Source: Terrimesophilobacter bigeumensis
GTDB taxonomy: Bacteria; Actinomycetota; Actinomycetes; Actinomycetales; Microbacteriaceae
Assembly (NCBI RefSeq): GCF_039537265.1
Contig: NZ_BAABAE010000002.1
Coordinates: 248,001 to 312,000 of the forward strand
Direction: 5' to 3'
DNA: 64,000 bases
A program made the position numbers and the translations under genes. Of the stretch, positions 1-8,050 are shown one piece after another. Position 1 is the stretch's first letter; each line of letters opens with the position of its first letter. The notes beneath the pieces were generated by a model that was not told the origin of the DNA, ran no database searches, and saw nothing but the letters and a program-made list of their open reading frames with translations.

Positions 1-90
1 ATGGCTCCGCCCGTAGACGCCCGCCACACCCGAGCCATTGAAGTTCTTCCCGAACCCACTTGGTTACGTCGTTCTCTAGGGGTTCTCGAC

Positions 91-396
91 TCAGTCGAGG
101 GCGAGGTCGAAGGCGGCCTGGATGGCGGCGGCGAGGGACGGCTCCTGGCTGTCGAGGAGGAAGCCGATCTGCGGGCCGAGATCCGAGACTTCGATCGTCG
201 CGATGTTGTCGCAGTTCACGACCGAATCGTGGTCCAGCCCATTCGCCCTGCCGACCGCCACCTCGGTGCGAAGGCCGCGGACGCGGCTGGTGATAGGAGC
301 AACGGTGACGCGGGTGCGATCGAGGCGAACGGCTTCACGAGTGAGGATGACCACCGGACGACGCTTGTCGACCTCCGCGAGGACGATCGGCCGCAT
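91..396 (-). CDS. MazF/PemK-like toxin of a type II toxin-antitoxin pair
   Basis: A 101-residue protein with the MazF/PemK layout: an early RPVVIL strand, then VAPITS, and a late DNIATIEVSDLG segment. MazF-family toxins are sequence-specific endoribonucleases that inhibit translation; here that role is inferred from family resemblance. The start ATG overlaps the stop of the upstream antitoxin gene (ATGA), the usual antitoxin-first arrangement that couples translation. The canonical Arg in the RPVVIL segment and the central Ser/Thr strand (PITS) are present, so the toxin looks intact. Confidence 0.8.
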   Translation of the reverse strand: MRPIVLAEVDKRRPVVILTREAVRLDRTRVTVAPITSRVRGLRTEVAVGRANGLDHDSVVNCDNIATIEVSDLGPQIGFLLDSQEPSLAAAIQAAFDLALD

Positions 397-626
397 CAGT
401 CGATATCCATGGGCAGCCGCGCGGCGTAGCGCGCGAACTCCGCCAGATCGTCATCGCCCTCGCGACGGTAGATCTCGGCATCCTGTTCGGCTTCGACACG
501 TCGCTTGAATCGCTTGAGTTCCCGCGTCACGATCGCCGCCCTGCTGTCGAATCGGCCCTCCGCGACGAGCGCGTCGAGGAAGATGACGAGCTCGTCGGGA
601 AGCCGCACCGCAATCTGCTTGCTCAT
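396..626 (-). CDS. Ribbon-helix-helix antitoxin
   Basis: A 76-residue protein that starts with a ribbon-helix-helix pattern (KQIAVRLPDELVIFLDALV), followed by a charged helix and an acidic tail (REGDDDLAEFARYAA) of the kind that wraps around the toxin. It would bind the promoter and neutralise the MazF-like protein encoded immediately downstream. The ATG at 626 was chosen because it begins exactly at the RHH fold; the longer open frame upstream only shadows the kinase gene. RHH antitoxins paired with MazF-type toxins are common in actinobacteria. Confidence 0.8.
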   Translation of the reverse strand: MSKQIAVRLPDELVIFLDALVAEGRFDSRAAIVTRELKRFKRRVEAEQDAEIYRREGDDDLAEFARYAARLPMDID

Positions 627-679
627 CCCAACATGATACCGCTGTGGGATGCACGCGGTATGGGCAGGGACGAGAGCGC

Positions 680-970
680 TCATCCGGCGAACATCCGGGC
701 GTTGGCGAGCTCGACATCCGCGTACTGCTGACCGGCCCGCCCGAGTGCCTGGCCGATCGCCGCGAGGCTCTGCTCGACCCGCTGCTGTGTGGCCGTCCAG
801 TCGGTGACGACCGACTGGAACGCGGTTGCGGCAGGTCCGGTCCACGACGACTGCAGGCTCATGAGTTGCGTCTTGAGGCTCGCGGCCTCCGCCTCGATCC
901 TCGACATGGTCGTCCGGATGGCGCCATGTGCGCCGAGCACTGCCTCGCTGTCCACCTGATAGCTGGTCAT
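680..970 (-). CDS. WXG100 (ESAT-6-like) secreted protein
   Basis: A 96-residue helical-hairpin protein with the W-x-G turn at residues 43-45 (SWTGPA) between two amphipathic helices, the hallmark of WXG100 proteins exported by type VII (ESX) secretion. The start at 970 follows a strong GGGAGGG ribosome site; an upstream in-frame ATG is less likely. No partner WXG gene, EccC ATPase or LXG toxin is adjacent, so it is an orphan here and its secretion machinery must lie elsewhere. Family assignment is firm; biological role is unknown. Confidence 0.8.
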   Translation of the reverse strand: MTSYQVDSEAVLGAHGAIRTTMSRIEAEAASLKTQLMSLQSSWTGPAATAFQSVVTDWTATQQRVEQSLAAIGQALGRAGQQYADVELANARMFAG

Positions 971-1050
971 GATCCCTCCCTGGGTTCCGGGGAGCATCCC
1001 CGTCGGCAGCACGGTAATCGACCGGCCGCCGCCGTTCGGGGCGCACGGGC

Positions 1051-2718
1051 TCAGGCGGTGGAGGACTCCTGCGTGTCGTCGCTGGGGAGGAGAGGAAGGG
1101 TGATGCGGAACGTCGCCCCGCCGCCCGGGGTCTCGAGCACGTCGACGGTGCCGCGGTGGGCGGCGATGATGCCCGAGACGATCGCGAGCCCGAGCCCGCT
1201 GCCGCCGGTCGTCCGCGTGCGGGAGGTGTCGGCCCGCCAGAAGCGCTGGAAGATCTTGTCCCGGACCTGTGGGGGCACGCCCTCGCCATGGTCCACGATA
1301 TCGAGCATGGCCAGTTGCCGGTTGGGGTCCACATGAACGACGAGCTCGAGCGGGCTGTCGGGGGGCGTGAAGCGCATGGCGTTGCCCATGAGGTTCGTGA
1401 TGACCTGTCGGATCTTGTTCTCCTCGGCGAGCACGACGGCCGGCAGTTCGAGCTGCACCTGTTCCGGTTGTCCGGATGCGGCAACCGGGGGCATCGCCCG
1501 CGCCCGGCGCGAGCGCAGGCGGGCGATGGTCGCGCCGGCGAAGGCGATCGGCCCAGTGGCGGTGGAGACCTGCCGTCCGGATCCGGATGCCGCGTCGCGG
1601 CGGCGCCCGGACGGCGCGGGCGCCGCGGGCGCCTCGGCCGGCTCCGCGGCATCCGGTTCGGCGACGATCACGGTCACCGTGCGGTCGGGCGCGGAGGCCA
1701 TGGCGTCGAGCGCGGCGTCGCGGGCGAGCGGGAGGAGGTCGACGCGCGCGAGCTGGAGGGGTTTCGCCTCATCGAGGCGGGCGAGCTCGAGAAGGTCCTC
1801 GACGAGGCCGCCCATCCGTACGGCCTCCTTCTCGATACGGTCCATGGCCTGGCTGACCTCGTCGGCCGAGGGGAGAGCGCCCATCCGGTAGAGCTCGGCG
1901 TAACCGCGCACGGTCACGAGAGGGGTGCGCAGTTCGTGGCTCGCGTCGCCGACGAAGCGGCGCATCTGGTCGATCGTCTTGGCGCGGTCGGCGAAAGCGC
2001 GGTCGATGCGGTTGAGCATGGTGTTGAGCGATCGGTTGAGGCGGCCGACCTCGGTGTTCGGGGTCGCCCCGGGGAGTCGCTGGCTGAAGTCGCCGTTCGC
2101 GATCGCCGCCGCCGTCGCCTCGACCTCGCGCAGGGGGGTGAAGGTGGCGGTGACGAGCAACCGGGTGAGGGCACCGCCGAGGATGACGACGGAGAGCCCG
2201 AACCCGAGGAACACCGCGGTGTACTGCGAGATGGTCGCGTTGATGTCGGCGAGGCTCGCCCCCACCGAAAGCGTCACGACCGCGCCTGTCACGGCATCCT
2301 CGTAGGGGGCGGACACGACGCGCCACTGCCCGGTGCGGTCGGTGTTCCACAGCGTGAGCGGTATGCCCTGCTGGGCCCGGACGATGTCGAGGTTGAGGCC
2401 CTGCACGACGGGCTGGGCCTGGGCGGAGTCGCGGTTGCGGCACAGGAGCGTGCCATCCGTGGTGAGTACGGCGACGAAGAACTGGCTGGGGCCGGAGACG
2501 TAGTCGCAGGTCTCCTGGATGCCCAGGTGAAGCGCGCCGAGGTCGTATGCGGTCGAGGACACCTTGCGGTCGACCTCTCCAACGAGGTAGTTGCGCAGCA
2601 CGGTCATGGTGCCGACCCCGGCGACGAGCAGGCCGACGGTGAGCAGCAACACTGTCACGGCCGTCGTCTTGGTGCGCAGGGACACCCGGCCCCACCACTG
2701 CGATAGCTGCTCGTGCAT
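1051..2718 (-). CDS. Sensor histidine kinase (TrcS-like) of two-component system
   Basis: A 555-residue membrane kinase. Two transmembrane segments (about 17-40 and 166-190) flank an extracytoplasmic sensor region with two cysteines (C71 and C93). A HAMP segment follows (about 190-245), then HisKA with the phosphoacceptor H261 in ASHELRTPL, then a catalytic domain with N, G1 and G2 boxes (NLMGNAMRF, DHGEGVPP, GGSGLGLAI). An Ala/Pro/Arg-rich stretch of roughly 75 residues (about 350-425) interrupts the beginning of the ATPase domain and is probably a disordered insertion. It lies 57 bp downstream of its response regulator gene. Resemblance to mycobacterial TrcS/CutS-type kinases is from memory, and the signal is unknown. 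Confidence 0.88.
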   Translation of the reverse strand: MHEQLSQWWGRVSLRTKTTAVTVLLLTVGLLVAGVGTMTVLRNYLVGEVDRKVSSTAYDLGALHLGIQETCDYVSGPSQFFVAVLTTDGTLLCRNRDSAQAQPVVQGLNLDIVRAQQGIPLTLWNTDRTGQWRVVSAPYEDAVTGAVVTLSVGASLADINATISQYTAVFLGFGLSVVILGGALTRLLVTATFTPLREVEATAAAIANGDFSQRLPGATPNTEVGRLNRSLNTMLNRIDRAFADRAKTIDQMRRFVGDASHELRTPLVTVRGYAELYRMGALPSADEVSQAMDRIEKEAVRMGGLVEDLLELARLDEAKPLQLARVDLLPLARDAALDAMASAPDRTVTVIVAEPDAAEPAEAPAAPAPSGRRRDAASGSGRQVSTATGPIAFAGATIARLRSRRARAMPPVAASGQPEQVQLELPAVVLAEENKIRQVITNLMGNAMRFTPPDSPLELVVHVDPNRQLAMLDIVDHGEGVPPQVRDKIFQRFWRADTSRTRTTGGSGLGLAIVSGIIAAHRGTVDVLETPGGGATFRITLPLLPSDDTQESSTA

Positions 2719-2775
2719 CAGGACATCAGGCTAACCGGAATCGCCCGCACTCGCCCCGGAAACCTGCGCCGCAGG

Positions 2776-3468
2776 TCAGGCCTTCGCCGCTTTGAGCATG
2801 TACCCGAAGCCGCGCTTGGTCTGGATGACCGGCTCGTCGGAGTACTGGTCGAGCTTGCGGCGCAGGTAGGAGATGTAGGACTCGACGATGCCGGCATCCC
2901 CGTTGAAGTCGTACTCCCAGACGTGGTCGAGGATCTGCGCCTTGCTGAGCACCCGGTTCGGGTTGAGCATGAGGTAGCGCAGGAGCTTGAACTCGGTGGG
3001 GCTCAGCTCGACCTGGGTGTCGCCGATCGTGACCTCGTGGGTGTCCTGGTCCATGGTGAGGTCGCCGGTGCGGATGATGGCATCCTCCTCGTCCTGCATC
3101 GTGCGGCGCAGGATGGCCTTGATGCGCGCGACGATCTCGTCGAGGCTGAATGGCTTGGTGACGTAGTCGTCGCCGCCGACGGTGAGGCCGGTGATCTTGT
3201 CCTCGGTGTCGTCCTTCGCGGTGAGGAACAGGATGGGGGCGGTGTAGCCGGAGGCGCGGAGACGCTTCGTGACGCCGAAGCCGTTCATGTCCGGCAGCAT
3301 GACGTCGAGGATGATGAGGTCGGGTTCCTCCTCGAGTACGGCGGAGATCGCCTGGGCGCCGTTGCCGACCGCGCGCACGGCGAAGCCGGCGAAACGCAGG
3401 CTCGTGGTCAGCAGGTCACGGATGTTGGGCTCATCGTCGACAATGAGAATCTTGGGTCCATCGCTCAT
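2776..3468 (-). CDS. OmpR-family response regulator (TrcR-like)
   Basis: A 230-residue regulator with an N-terminal receiver domain: acidic pair D11/D12, phosphoacceptor D55 (LIILDVMLPD), T83 and K105 (VTKPFS). The C-terminal winged helix (about 130-228) contains the recognition-helix region GIVESYISYLRRKLD and the wing TKRGFGYML. All catalytic residues expected of the family are present. It is the first gene of a two-gene operon with the histidine kinase, which presumably phosphorylates it. Target genes cannot be told from the window. Confidence 0.9.
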   Translation of the reverse strand: MSDGPKILIVDDEPNIRDLLTTSLRFAGFAVRAVGNGAQAISAVLEEEPDLIILDVMLPDMNGFGVTKRLRASGYTAPILFLTAKDDTEDKITGLTVGGDDYVTKPFSLDEIVARIKAILRRTMQDEEDAIIRTGDLTMDQDTHEVTIGDTQVELSPTEFKLLRYLMLNPNRVLSKAQILDHVWEYDFNGDAGIVESYISYLRRKLDQYSDEPVIQTKRGFGYMLKAAKA

Positions 3469-3542
3469 ATTGTCAGTATCTGCGCGTTTGCTGAGCGAAT
3501 CCTGAACGTTGGTCGGGCCGGTTCGGGTGCAGACTGGATGGC

Positions 3543-3716
3543 ATGGAAGCGCTGGACGGCACAGATGGCCGTGAGTCGATGCCCCCCGAGGGCTTCACCT
3601 CGGCCGGCGATCCGGTCTGCTGGCTCGAGCAGGTCTGCGACGAGTGCGGCGCCCTCATCGAGGCCGCTCTCCCCGCGACCTGCTGGCGCTGCGGGGCGAC
3701 CCTCCTCCCTTCCTGA
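3543..3716 (+). CDS. Small zinc-ribbon-like protein (57 aa)
   Basis: A 57-codon ORF translating to a protein with two CxxC knuckles (CDEC and CWRC, about 14 residues apart) plus an upstream Cys, the pattern of a minimal zinc ribbon. It starts at ATG 3543, 75 bp from the divergent response-regulator gene, and ends at 3716, shortly before the convergent HTH regulator gene. The Cys spacing and absence of internal stops in a well-placed frame support a real gene. No function can be assigned; such small zinc-binding proteins are often nucleic-acid or protein adaptors. Confidence 0.6.
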   Translation: MEALDGTDGRESMPPEGFTSAGDPVCWLEQVCDECGALIEAALPATCWRCGATLLPS

Positions 3717-3744
3717 ACGGAAACGAGCGGCGGCGGCGCGAGAA

Positions 3745-4413
3745 TCAGTCAGCGCGAGCGACGACACGCACGCAGCAGTGTTCGCCGGTGGGCGGGACGA
3801 ACTCGACGGTGCGCGCATCCTCTGAGGCGCCATCCGCAACCCCGCTGAGGAGCGAAACGTTGGCGTGGCAGATGACATCGGTATGGTTCGTCGCGAGCTT
3901 GTGGAACGGGCAGTTGGTGAGCACGAGCCCGCCCTCCCCGTCGTCCTGCGGCTCGTAGCCGCAGCTTTCGAGCGCGGCATCCAGCGTGCCGGCGGATGCC
4001 CCGAGCTCTCGGCCGGTCTTCTCGGCGATGGTGGCCAGGACCTCGCGCACCGCTTCCCCCGTCCGGTCGGCCTCTTCAACGGCGGCCGCCAGCAATTCTC
4101 CTGCGAGCTCATACCGGCGGGCCGGGATGGAGACCGAGATCTCCCCTCCGGTCCGCCGGTAGAGCTTCGACGGGCGACCGGACCCCGGACCGGTCTTCCC
4201 GCTCAGACGCCTGAAGTCTGCCTCCAGCACGCCTTCATCCACGAGTCGGTCGAGGTGGAACGCGGCGGTGCTGCGCGGCACCCCGAGTGCTCGCGCGGCA
4301 TCCTCCCTACTGACGGCGTTCTCGCTCCGACTCACGAACTCGAACAGGGCGCGCCGTTGTGGATCGCTGATCGCAGCGACGGCGGAGATCTGTCCGGTTC
4401 TCGACTCGTTCAT
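3745..4413 (-). CDS. HTH transcriptional regulator with C-terminal Cys/His cluster
   Basis: A 222-residue regulator. The N-terminal winged helix (about 10-90) contains the ArsR/MarR-type segment RSTAAFHLDRLVDEGVLEA. The C-terminal half carries a Cys/His cluster (NCPFHKL, then DVICHAN, then GEHCCVR). The cluster resembles SufR-like regulators that hold an Fe-S cluster or a metal, though that cofactor is inference. It is transcribed divergently from folE across about 90 bp, so it may control the folE/FAD-oxidoreductase/FolP2-like operon in response to redox or metal state. Confidence 0.72.
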   Translation of the reverse strand: MNESRTGQISAVAAISDPQRRALFEFVSRSENAVSREDAARALGVPRSTAAFHLDRLVDEGVLEADFRRLSGKTGPGSGRPSKLYRRTGGEISVSIPARRYELAGELLAAAVEEADRTGEAVREVLATIAEKTGRELGASAGTLDAALESCGYEPQDDGEGGLVLTNCPFHKLATNHTDVICHANVSLLSGVADGASEDARTVEFVPPTGEHCCVRVVARAD

Positions 4414-4503
4414 GCGGACAGTCTAACTCTAAAACGGTGAATCTTGACAAAAGAATTCTGAACCGCATAGAGTCAGGGAATGCAGGGAGAACAAGGAGGC
4501 GTC

Positions 4504-5142
4504 ATGAGCCAGACCGCACTACCGGATGCGCTCGGCGCGGATGCTCAGCGCTCGCAGGTGGCGGTACCCCTCCACGCGATCGATCTCAACCAGCAGCAGC
4601 GCGATGCCGAGACCGCCGTCGCCGAACTGCTCACCGCCCTCGGGCGGGACGTGAAGAGCGAACACCTCTCCGAGACCCCGCGCCGGGTCGCCGCGAGCCT
4701 GCTCGAACTGCTCACCCCCCGCGACTTCGCGATGACGACTTTCCCGAACGACGAAGGCTACGAGGAGCTGGTCCTCGTTCGGGATATCCCCTTCCACTCG
4801 CTCTGCGAGCATCACCTGCTCCCGTTCCGCGGCGTCGCGCACGTCGGCTACGTGCCGGGGGAGAGGCTCGTCGGCCTCTCCAAGCTCGCGCGCGTCGTCG
4901 AGCAGTTCTCCCGCGACCTGCAGGTGCAGGAGCGCCTCACGAAGCAGATCGCCGGGTACCTTGACGAGCAGCTCGCCCCGCAGGGCGTCGGCGTCGTGCT
5001 CGAAGCCGAACACCTCTGCATGACGATGCGCGGCGCCCAGGCAGCCGGGTCGATGACGACGACCGCGGCCTTCACCGGGGTGCTGACGCGGGACAACGCG
5101 ATGCGACGCCAATTCCGGCTCGCCGGCGACCTGACGGCCTGA
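4504..5142 (+). CDS. folE: GTP cyclohydrolase I
   Basis: Converts GTP to 7,8-dihydroneopterin triphosphate, the first step of folate and pterin synthesis. The 212-residue protein has the zinc ligands C101 and H104 in SLCEHHLLPF and C172 in AEHLCM, and the signature segment LSKLARVVEQFSRDLQVQERL. The start at 4504 is set by an AAGGAGG ribosome site 6 bp upstream; an earlier ATG at 4480 lacks one. It is the first gene of an operon with an FAD oxidoreductase, a FolP2-like protein and a RibD-like reductase, rather than with the usual folB/folK genes. Confidence 0.93.
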   Translation: MSQTALPDALGADAQRSQVAVPLHAIDLNQQQRDAETAVAELLTALGRDVKSEHLSETPRRVAASLLELLTPRDFAMTTFPNDEGYEELVLVRDIPFHSLCEHHLLPFRGVAHVGYVPGERLVGLSKLARVVEQFSRDLQVQERLTKQIAGYLDEQLAPQGVGVVLEAEHLCMTMRGAQAAGSMTTTAAFTGVLTRDNAMRRQFRLAGDLTA

Positions 5143-5170
5143 ACACGACATCCATCACTGAGAGAAGAAC

Positions 5171-6400
5171 ATGACCAGCACGAAGAACTTCATCATCATC
5201 GGGGGCGGCCTCGCCGGGGTTTCGGCCGCGGAGGAACTGCGCAAGCAGGGCTTCGACGGCACGATCCAGCTCATCGGCAAGGAGGCGCATGCGCCCTACA
5301 TCCGGCCACCGCTGTCCAAGGGGTACCTGAACGGCTCCGAAGGGCTGGATGCCGTCTACGTCCACCCGGCCGAGTGGTACGCCGAGAACGATATCCAGCT
5401 CCTCACCGGCACGAAGGCGTTCGGGGTGAACGCCGCCACCCATGAGGTCACGGTTTCTGGGGGGAAACCGCTTCACTACGACAAGCTGCTGTTGGCGACC
5501 GGTTCGTCGCCCAGGCTGCTCACGATCGACGGCGCTGAGCTCGGTGGCGTCCACTACCTGCGTACGCTCGACGACTCCGTTGCCCTGCAGAAAGAATTCA
5601 CCGGGGGCGGACGCACGCTCGTGCTCATCGGCTCCGGCTGGATCGGCATGGAGGTCGGGGCGACGGCGCGCACCCTCGGCAACGATGTGACGATCCTCGA
5701 GCGGGACCCGATCCCGCTCGCGAACGCGATCGGCGACGAGCTCGGGACCATGTTCGCCGAGGTCCACAAGGAGAAGGGCGTCGTGCTGCGCACCTCGGTC
5801 GTCGTCGACAAGATCGTCGGCAGCCACGGCAAGGTCGCCGGCGTGCAGCTGGACAGCGGCGAGGTCGTGCCGGCCGATATCGTGCTCATCGGCGTCGGTG
5901 CGGTGCCGAACGTGGCGCTCGCCGACGACGCGGGGATCATCACCGAGAACGGCATCGTCACCGACCAGGCGATGCAGACGAGCGACCCGGACATCTTCGC
6001 CGCGGGCGACGTGGCCAACGCCTTCCACCCGCTCGCCAACATGCGACTGCGCAGCGAGCACTGGGCGAACGCGCTCAACGAAGGCCCCGCCGCGGCGCGC
6101 GGCATGCTCGGCCAGAACGAGAGCTATGAGGAGATCCCGTACTTCTACACCGATCAGTTCGACATCGGCATGGAGTATTCCGGATACGGTCCGATGACCC
6201 GCGGTGCGAAGATCGTCTATCGCGGCAATCGCGAGGGACGCGAGTTCGTCGCCTTCTGGCTCAAAGACGGCCGGGTCGTCGCGGGCATGAACGTGAACGT
6301 CTGGGACGTCAACGAGCAGGTGCAGCGTCTCATCCGCGAGGGCAAGGTGGTCGACGAGTCGCGACTGGTCGATGAGTCGGTGCCCCTGGACGAGATCTAG
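5171..6400 (+). CDS. FAD/NAD(P)-dependent ferredoxin reductase-like oxidoreductase
   Basis: A 409-residue flavoprotein. The N-terminal FAD fingerprint is IIGGGLAGVSAAEELR, a second Rossmann motif for NAD(P)H lies near residue 150 (LIGSGWIGMEVGATAR), and the second FAD motif is DIFAAGDVANAF. The C-terminal dimerisation domain matches rhodocoxin/ferredoxin reductases and AIF-type proteins. It would pass electrons from NAD(P)H to a small iron-sulphur or cytochrome partner, but no such partner is adjacent. Its place inside a pterin-type operon is unusual and may mean it reduces a pterin or protects a redox-sensitive product (inference). Confidence 0.82.
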   Translation: MTSTKNFIIIGGGLAGVSAAEELRKQGFDGTIQLIGKEAHAPYIRPPLSKGYLNGSEGLDAVYVHPAEWYAENDIQLLTGTKAFGVNAATHEVTVSGGKPLHYDKLLLATGSSPRLLTIDGAELGGVHYLRTLDDSVALQKEFTGGGRTLVLIGSGWIGMEVGATARTLGNDVTILERDPIPLANAIGDELGTMFAEVHKEKGVVLRTSVVVDKIVGSHGKVAGVQLDSGEVVPADIVLIGVGAVPNVALADDAGIITENGIVTDQAMQTSDPDIFAAGDVANAFHPLANMRLRSEHWANALNEGPAAARGMLGQNESYEEIPYFYTDQFDIGMEYSGYGPMTRGAKIVYRGNREGREFVAFWLKDGRVVAGMNVNVWDVNEQVQRLIREGKVVDESRLVDESVPLDEI

Positions 6401-6412
6401 CAGGGAATCCAG

Positions 6413-7273
6413 TTGCGGAGAACCATCGGCGGGCGCACCTTCGACTTCGATCGTGAGGTCGCGGTCATGGCGGTCATCAACCGCACGCCGGACTCCTTCT
6501 TCGACAAGGGTGCGACCTACGCGCTCGACAAGGCCGTCGAGGCCTCGCTGCGCGCCGTGAAGGATGGCGCCGACTGGCTCGACATCGGCGGCGTGCCCTT
6601 CGGACGTGGCCCCGTCGTGACCCTTGAGGAGGAACTCGATCGGATCGTCCCCGTCGTCTCGGCGATCGCCGCGAAGTCGGATGTCGTGATCTCGGTGGAC
6701 ACCTTCAACGCGAAGGTGGCCGCCGCGGCGATCGAGGCGGGAGCCTCGGTCATCAACGACACGAGCGGACTGTTCGACCCGGACATGGCATCCGCCGTCG
6801 CTGCCACGGACGCGACACTCGTGCTCACCCACAGCATGTCGCCGCCGCGCGCCGAGCCGCCCCGCCCGGAGTACGTCGACGTCGTGGACGAGGTCATCGC
6901 CTTCCTGCGCGACCGTATCGGCCGCGCCCAGGCCGCAGGCATCCCGGATGAACGCATCATCGTCGATCCGGGCCACGACCTCAACAAGAACACCTACCAC
7001 TCGCTCGAGCTCACCCGGCGTCTGCACGAGATCGTCGCACTGGGCTACCCGACACTGGCTGCGGTCTCCAACAAGGACTTCGTGGGCGAGACGATCGACC
7101 GCAAGCAGGGGGAGCGGCTCGAGGGTTCGCTCGCCGCGGCGGTGTTCTGCGTCCTGGAGGGCGCGCGCATCATCCGGATGCACGACGTCCCGGCGACCGT
7201 CGCGGCCGTGCACATGGTCGAGGCGATCCTCGGTTGGCGCAAGCCGGCCTGGACGCTGCACAATATGGGATGA
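6413..7273 (+). CDS. Dihydropteroate synthase-like protein (FolP2 type)
   Basis: A TIM-barrel pterin-binding protein of 286 residues that starts at a TTG just behind the oxidoreductase gene. It has NRTPDSFFDKGATYAL, SVDTFNAKVA and INDTSGL, but the canonical DIGGESTRPG loop reads DIGGVPFGRG and the DPGIGFGK segment reads DPGHDLNKN, followed by SNKDFVGET. These are traits of mycobacterial FolP2, which is not a demonstrated dihydropteroate synthase, rather than FolP1. It still may bind a pterin. Its ATGA overlap with the RibD-like gene and the nearby folE suggest a shared, non-canonical pterin pathway. Confidence 0.8.
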   Translation: MRRTIGGRTFDFDREVAVMAVINRTPDSFFDKGATYALDKAVEASLRAVKDGADWLDIGGVPFGRGPVVTLEEELDRIVPVVSAIAAKSDVVISVDTFNAKVAAAAIEAGASVINDTSGLFDPDMASAVAATDATLVLTHSMSPPRAEPPRPEYVDVVDEVIAFLRDRIGRAQAAGIPDERIIVDPGHDLNKNTYHSLELTRRLHEIVALGYPTLAAVSNKDFVGETIDRKQGERLEGSLAAAVFCVLEGARIIRMHDVPATVAAVHMVEAILGWRKPAWTLHNMG

Positions 7274-8022
7274 GCTCTTCCGAAGGTTCCGAGTCGATCC
7301 GCCGCCTGTGGCCGGATCCCTCCGGTGAGTTGACCGATGACGAGATCGTCGCATCGCTCCGGTCGGATGAGCCGGTGCTGAGGGTCAACTTCGTCTCGAG
7401 CGTGGATGGCGCCGTCACGCATGACGGGCGTTCGGGCGGTCTCTCCGGTGAGGCCGACAAACGCCACTTCGAACTGTTGCGTCGTGTGTGCGACGTGGTG
7501 CTCGTCGGCGCCGGGACGGTGCGTGACGAGGGCTACGGTCCGATGCGGGTGAGCGAGGAGTCGGCGCGCTGGAGGGTCGCGAACGGATTGCCGGAGCATC
7601 CGGTGTTCGCCATCGTGAGCGGGTCGCTCGCCCTCGACCCCGATTCGGACATCTTCACGGATGCGCCGGTGCGACCGATCGTCGTCACCTCGACACGGGC
7701 CCCGGCCGAGTTGGTGGCGCGCTTCGAGGCCGTAGCGGATGTCGTCGTCGGCGGCTCGAACTGGATCGACGTGCCGCACGCGGTCGCCACATTCCACGAG
7801 CGGGGACTGCGGAACGTGCTGTGCGAGGGGGGCCCGACGCTGTTCGGCTCCCTGCTCGCGGCGGATGCGGTGGACGAGCTCTTCCTCACCGTCTCGCCGA
7901 CGCTCGAAGCGGGCGACGCCTGGCGCATCACGGCAGGCGAGCTCGCCGAACCGTACCGGCTCGCACTCGCGAGCGTGCTCGCATCCGGGAGCACCCTGCT
8001 CCTGCGATACGCGCGCGCCTGA
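7270..8022 (+). CDS. RibD C-terminal-type pyrimidine/pterin reductase
   Basis: A 250-residue protein of the RibD_C (dihydrofolate-reductase-like) fold: RVNFVSSVDGAVTHDGRSGGLS, DVVLVGAGTVRDEGYGPMR, and the C-terminal NVLCEGGPTLFGSLLAADAVDELFLTVSP. The family reduces 5-amino-6-ribosylaminouracil phosphate in riboflavin synthesis, but stand-alone actinobacterial members may act on dihydrofolate-like substrates. The ATG at 7270 overlaps the stop of the FolP2-like gene and begins at the folded part, so it is preferred over the upstream in-frame ATG at 7234. Being last in a folE operon makes a pterin or folate reductase role attractive (inference). Confidence 0.82.
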   Translation: MSSSEGSESIRRLWPDPSGELTDDEIVASLRSDEPVLRVNFVSSVDGAVTHDGRSGGLSGEADKRHFELLRRVCDVVLVGAGTVRDEGYGPMRVSEESARWRVANGLPEHPVFAIVSGSLALDPDSDIFTDAPVRPIVVTSTRAPAELVARFEAVADVVVGGSNWIDVPHAVATFHERGLRNVLCEGGPTLFGSLLAADAVDELFLTVSPTLEAGDAWRITAGELAEPYRLALASVLASGSTLLLRYARA

Positions 8023-8050
8023 CGGCGGTCTCGCGGAAGGCAGGAGCGGG

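Noticed and set aside
1..90. Left edge of the window as part of a gene
   Set aside because: The open frame starting at base 1 runs antisense through the MazF-like gene and has no recognisable product; I see no supported feature in the first 90 bases.
5072..7354. A 760-codon open frame on the minus strand
   Set aside because: It lies antisense to the FAD oxidoreductase and FolP2-like genes; long stop-free antisense frames are expected in GC-rich coding DNA and the protein resembles no family.
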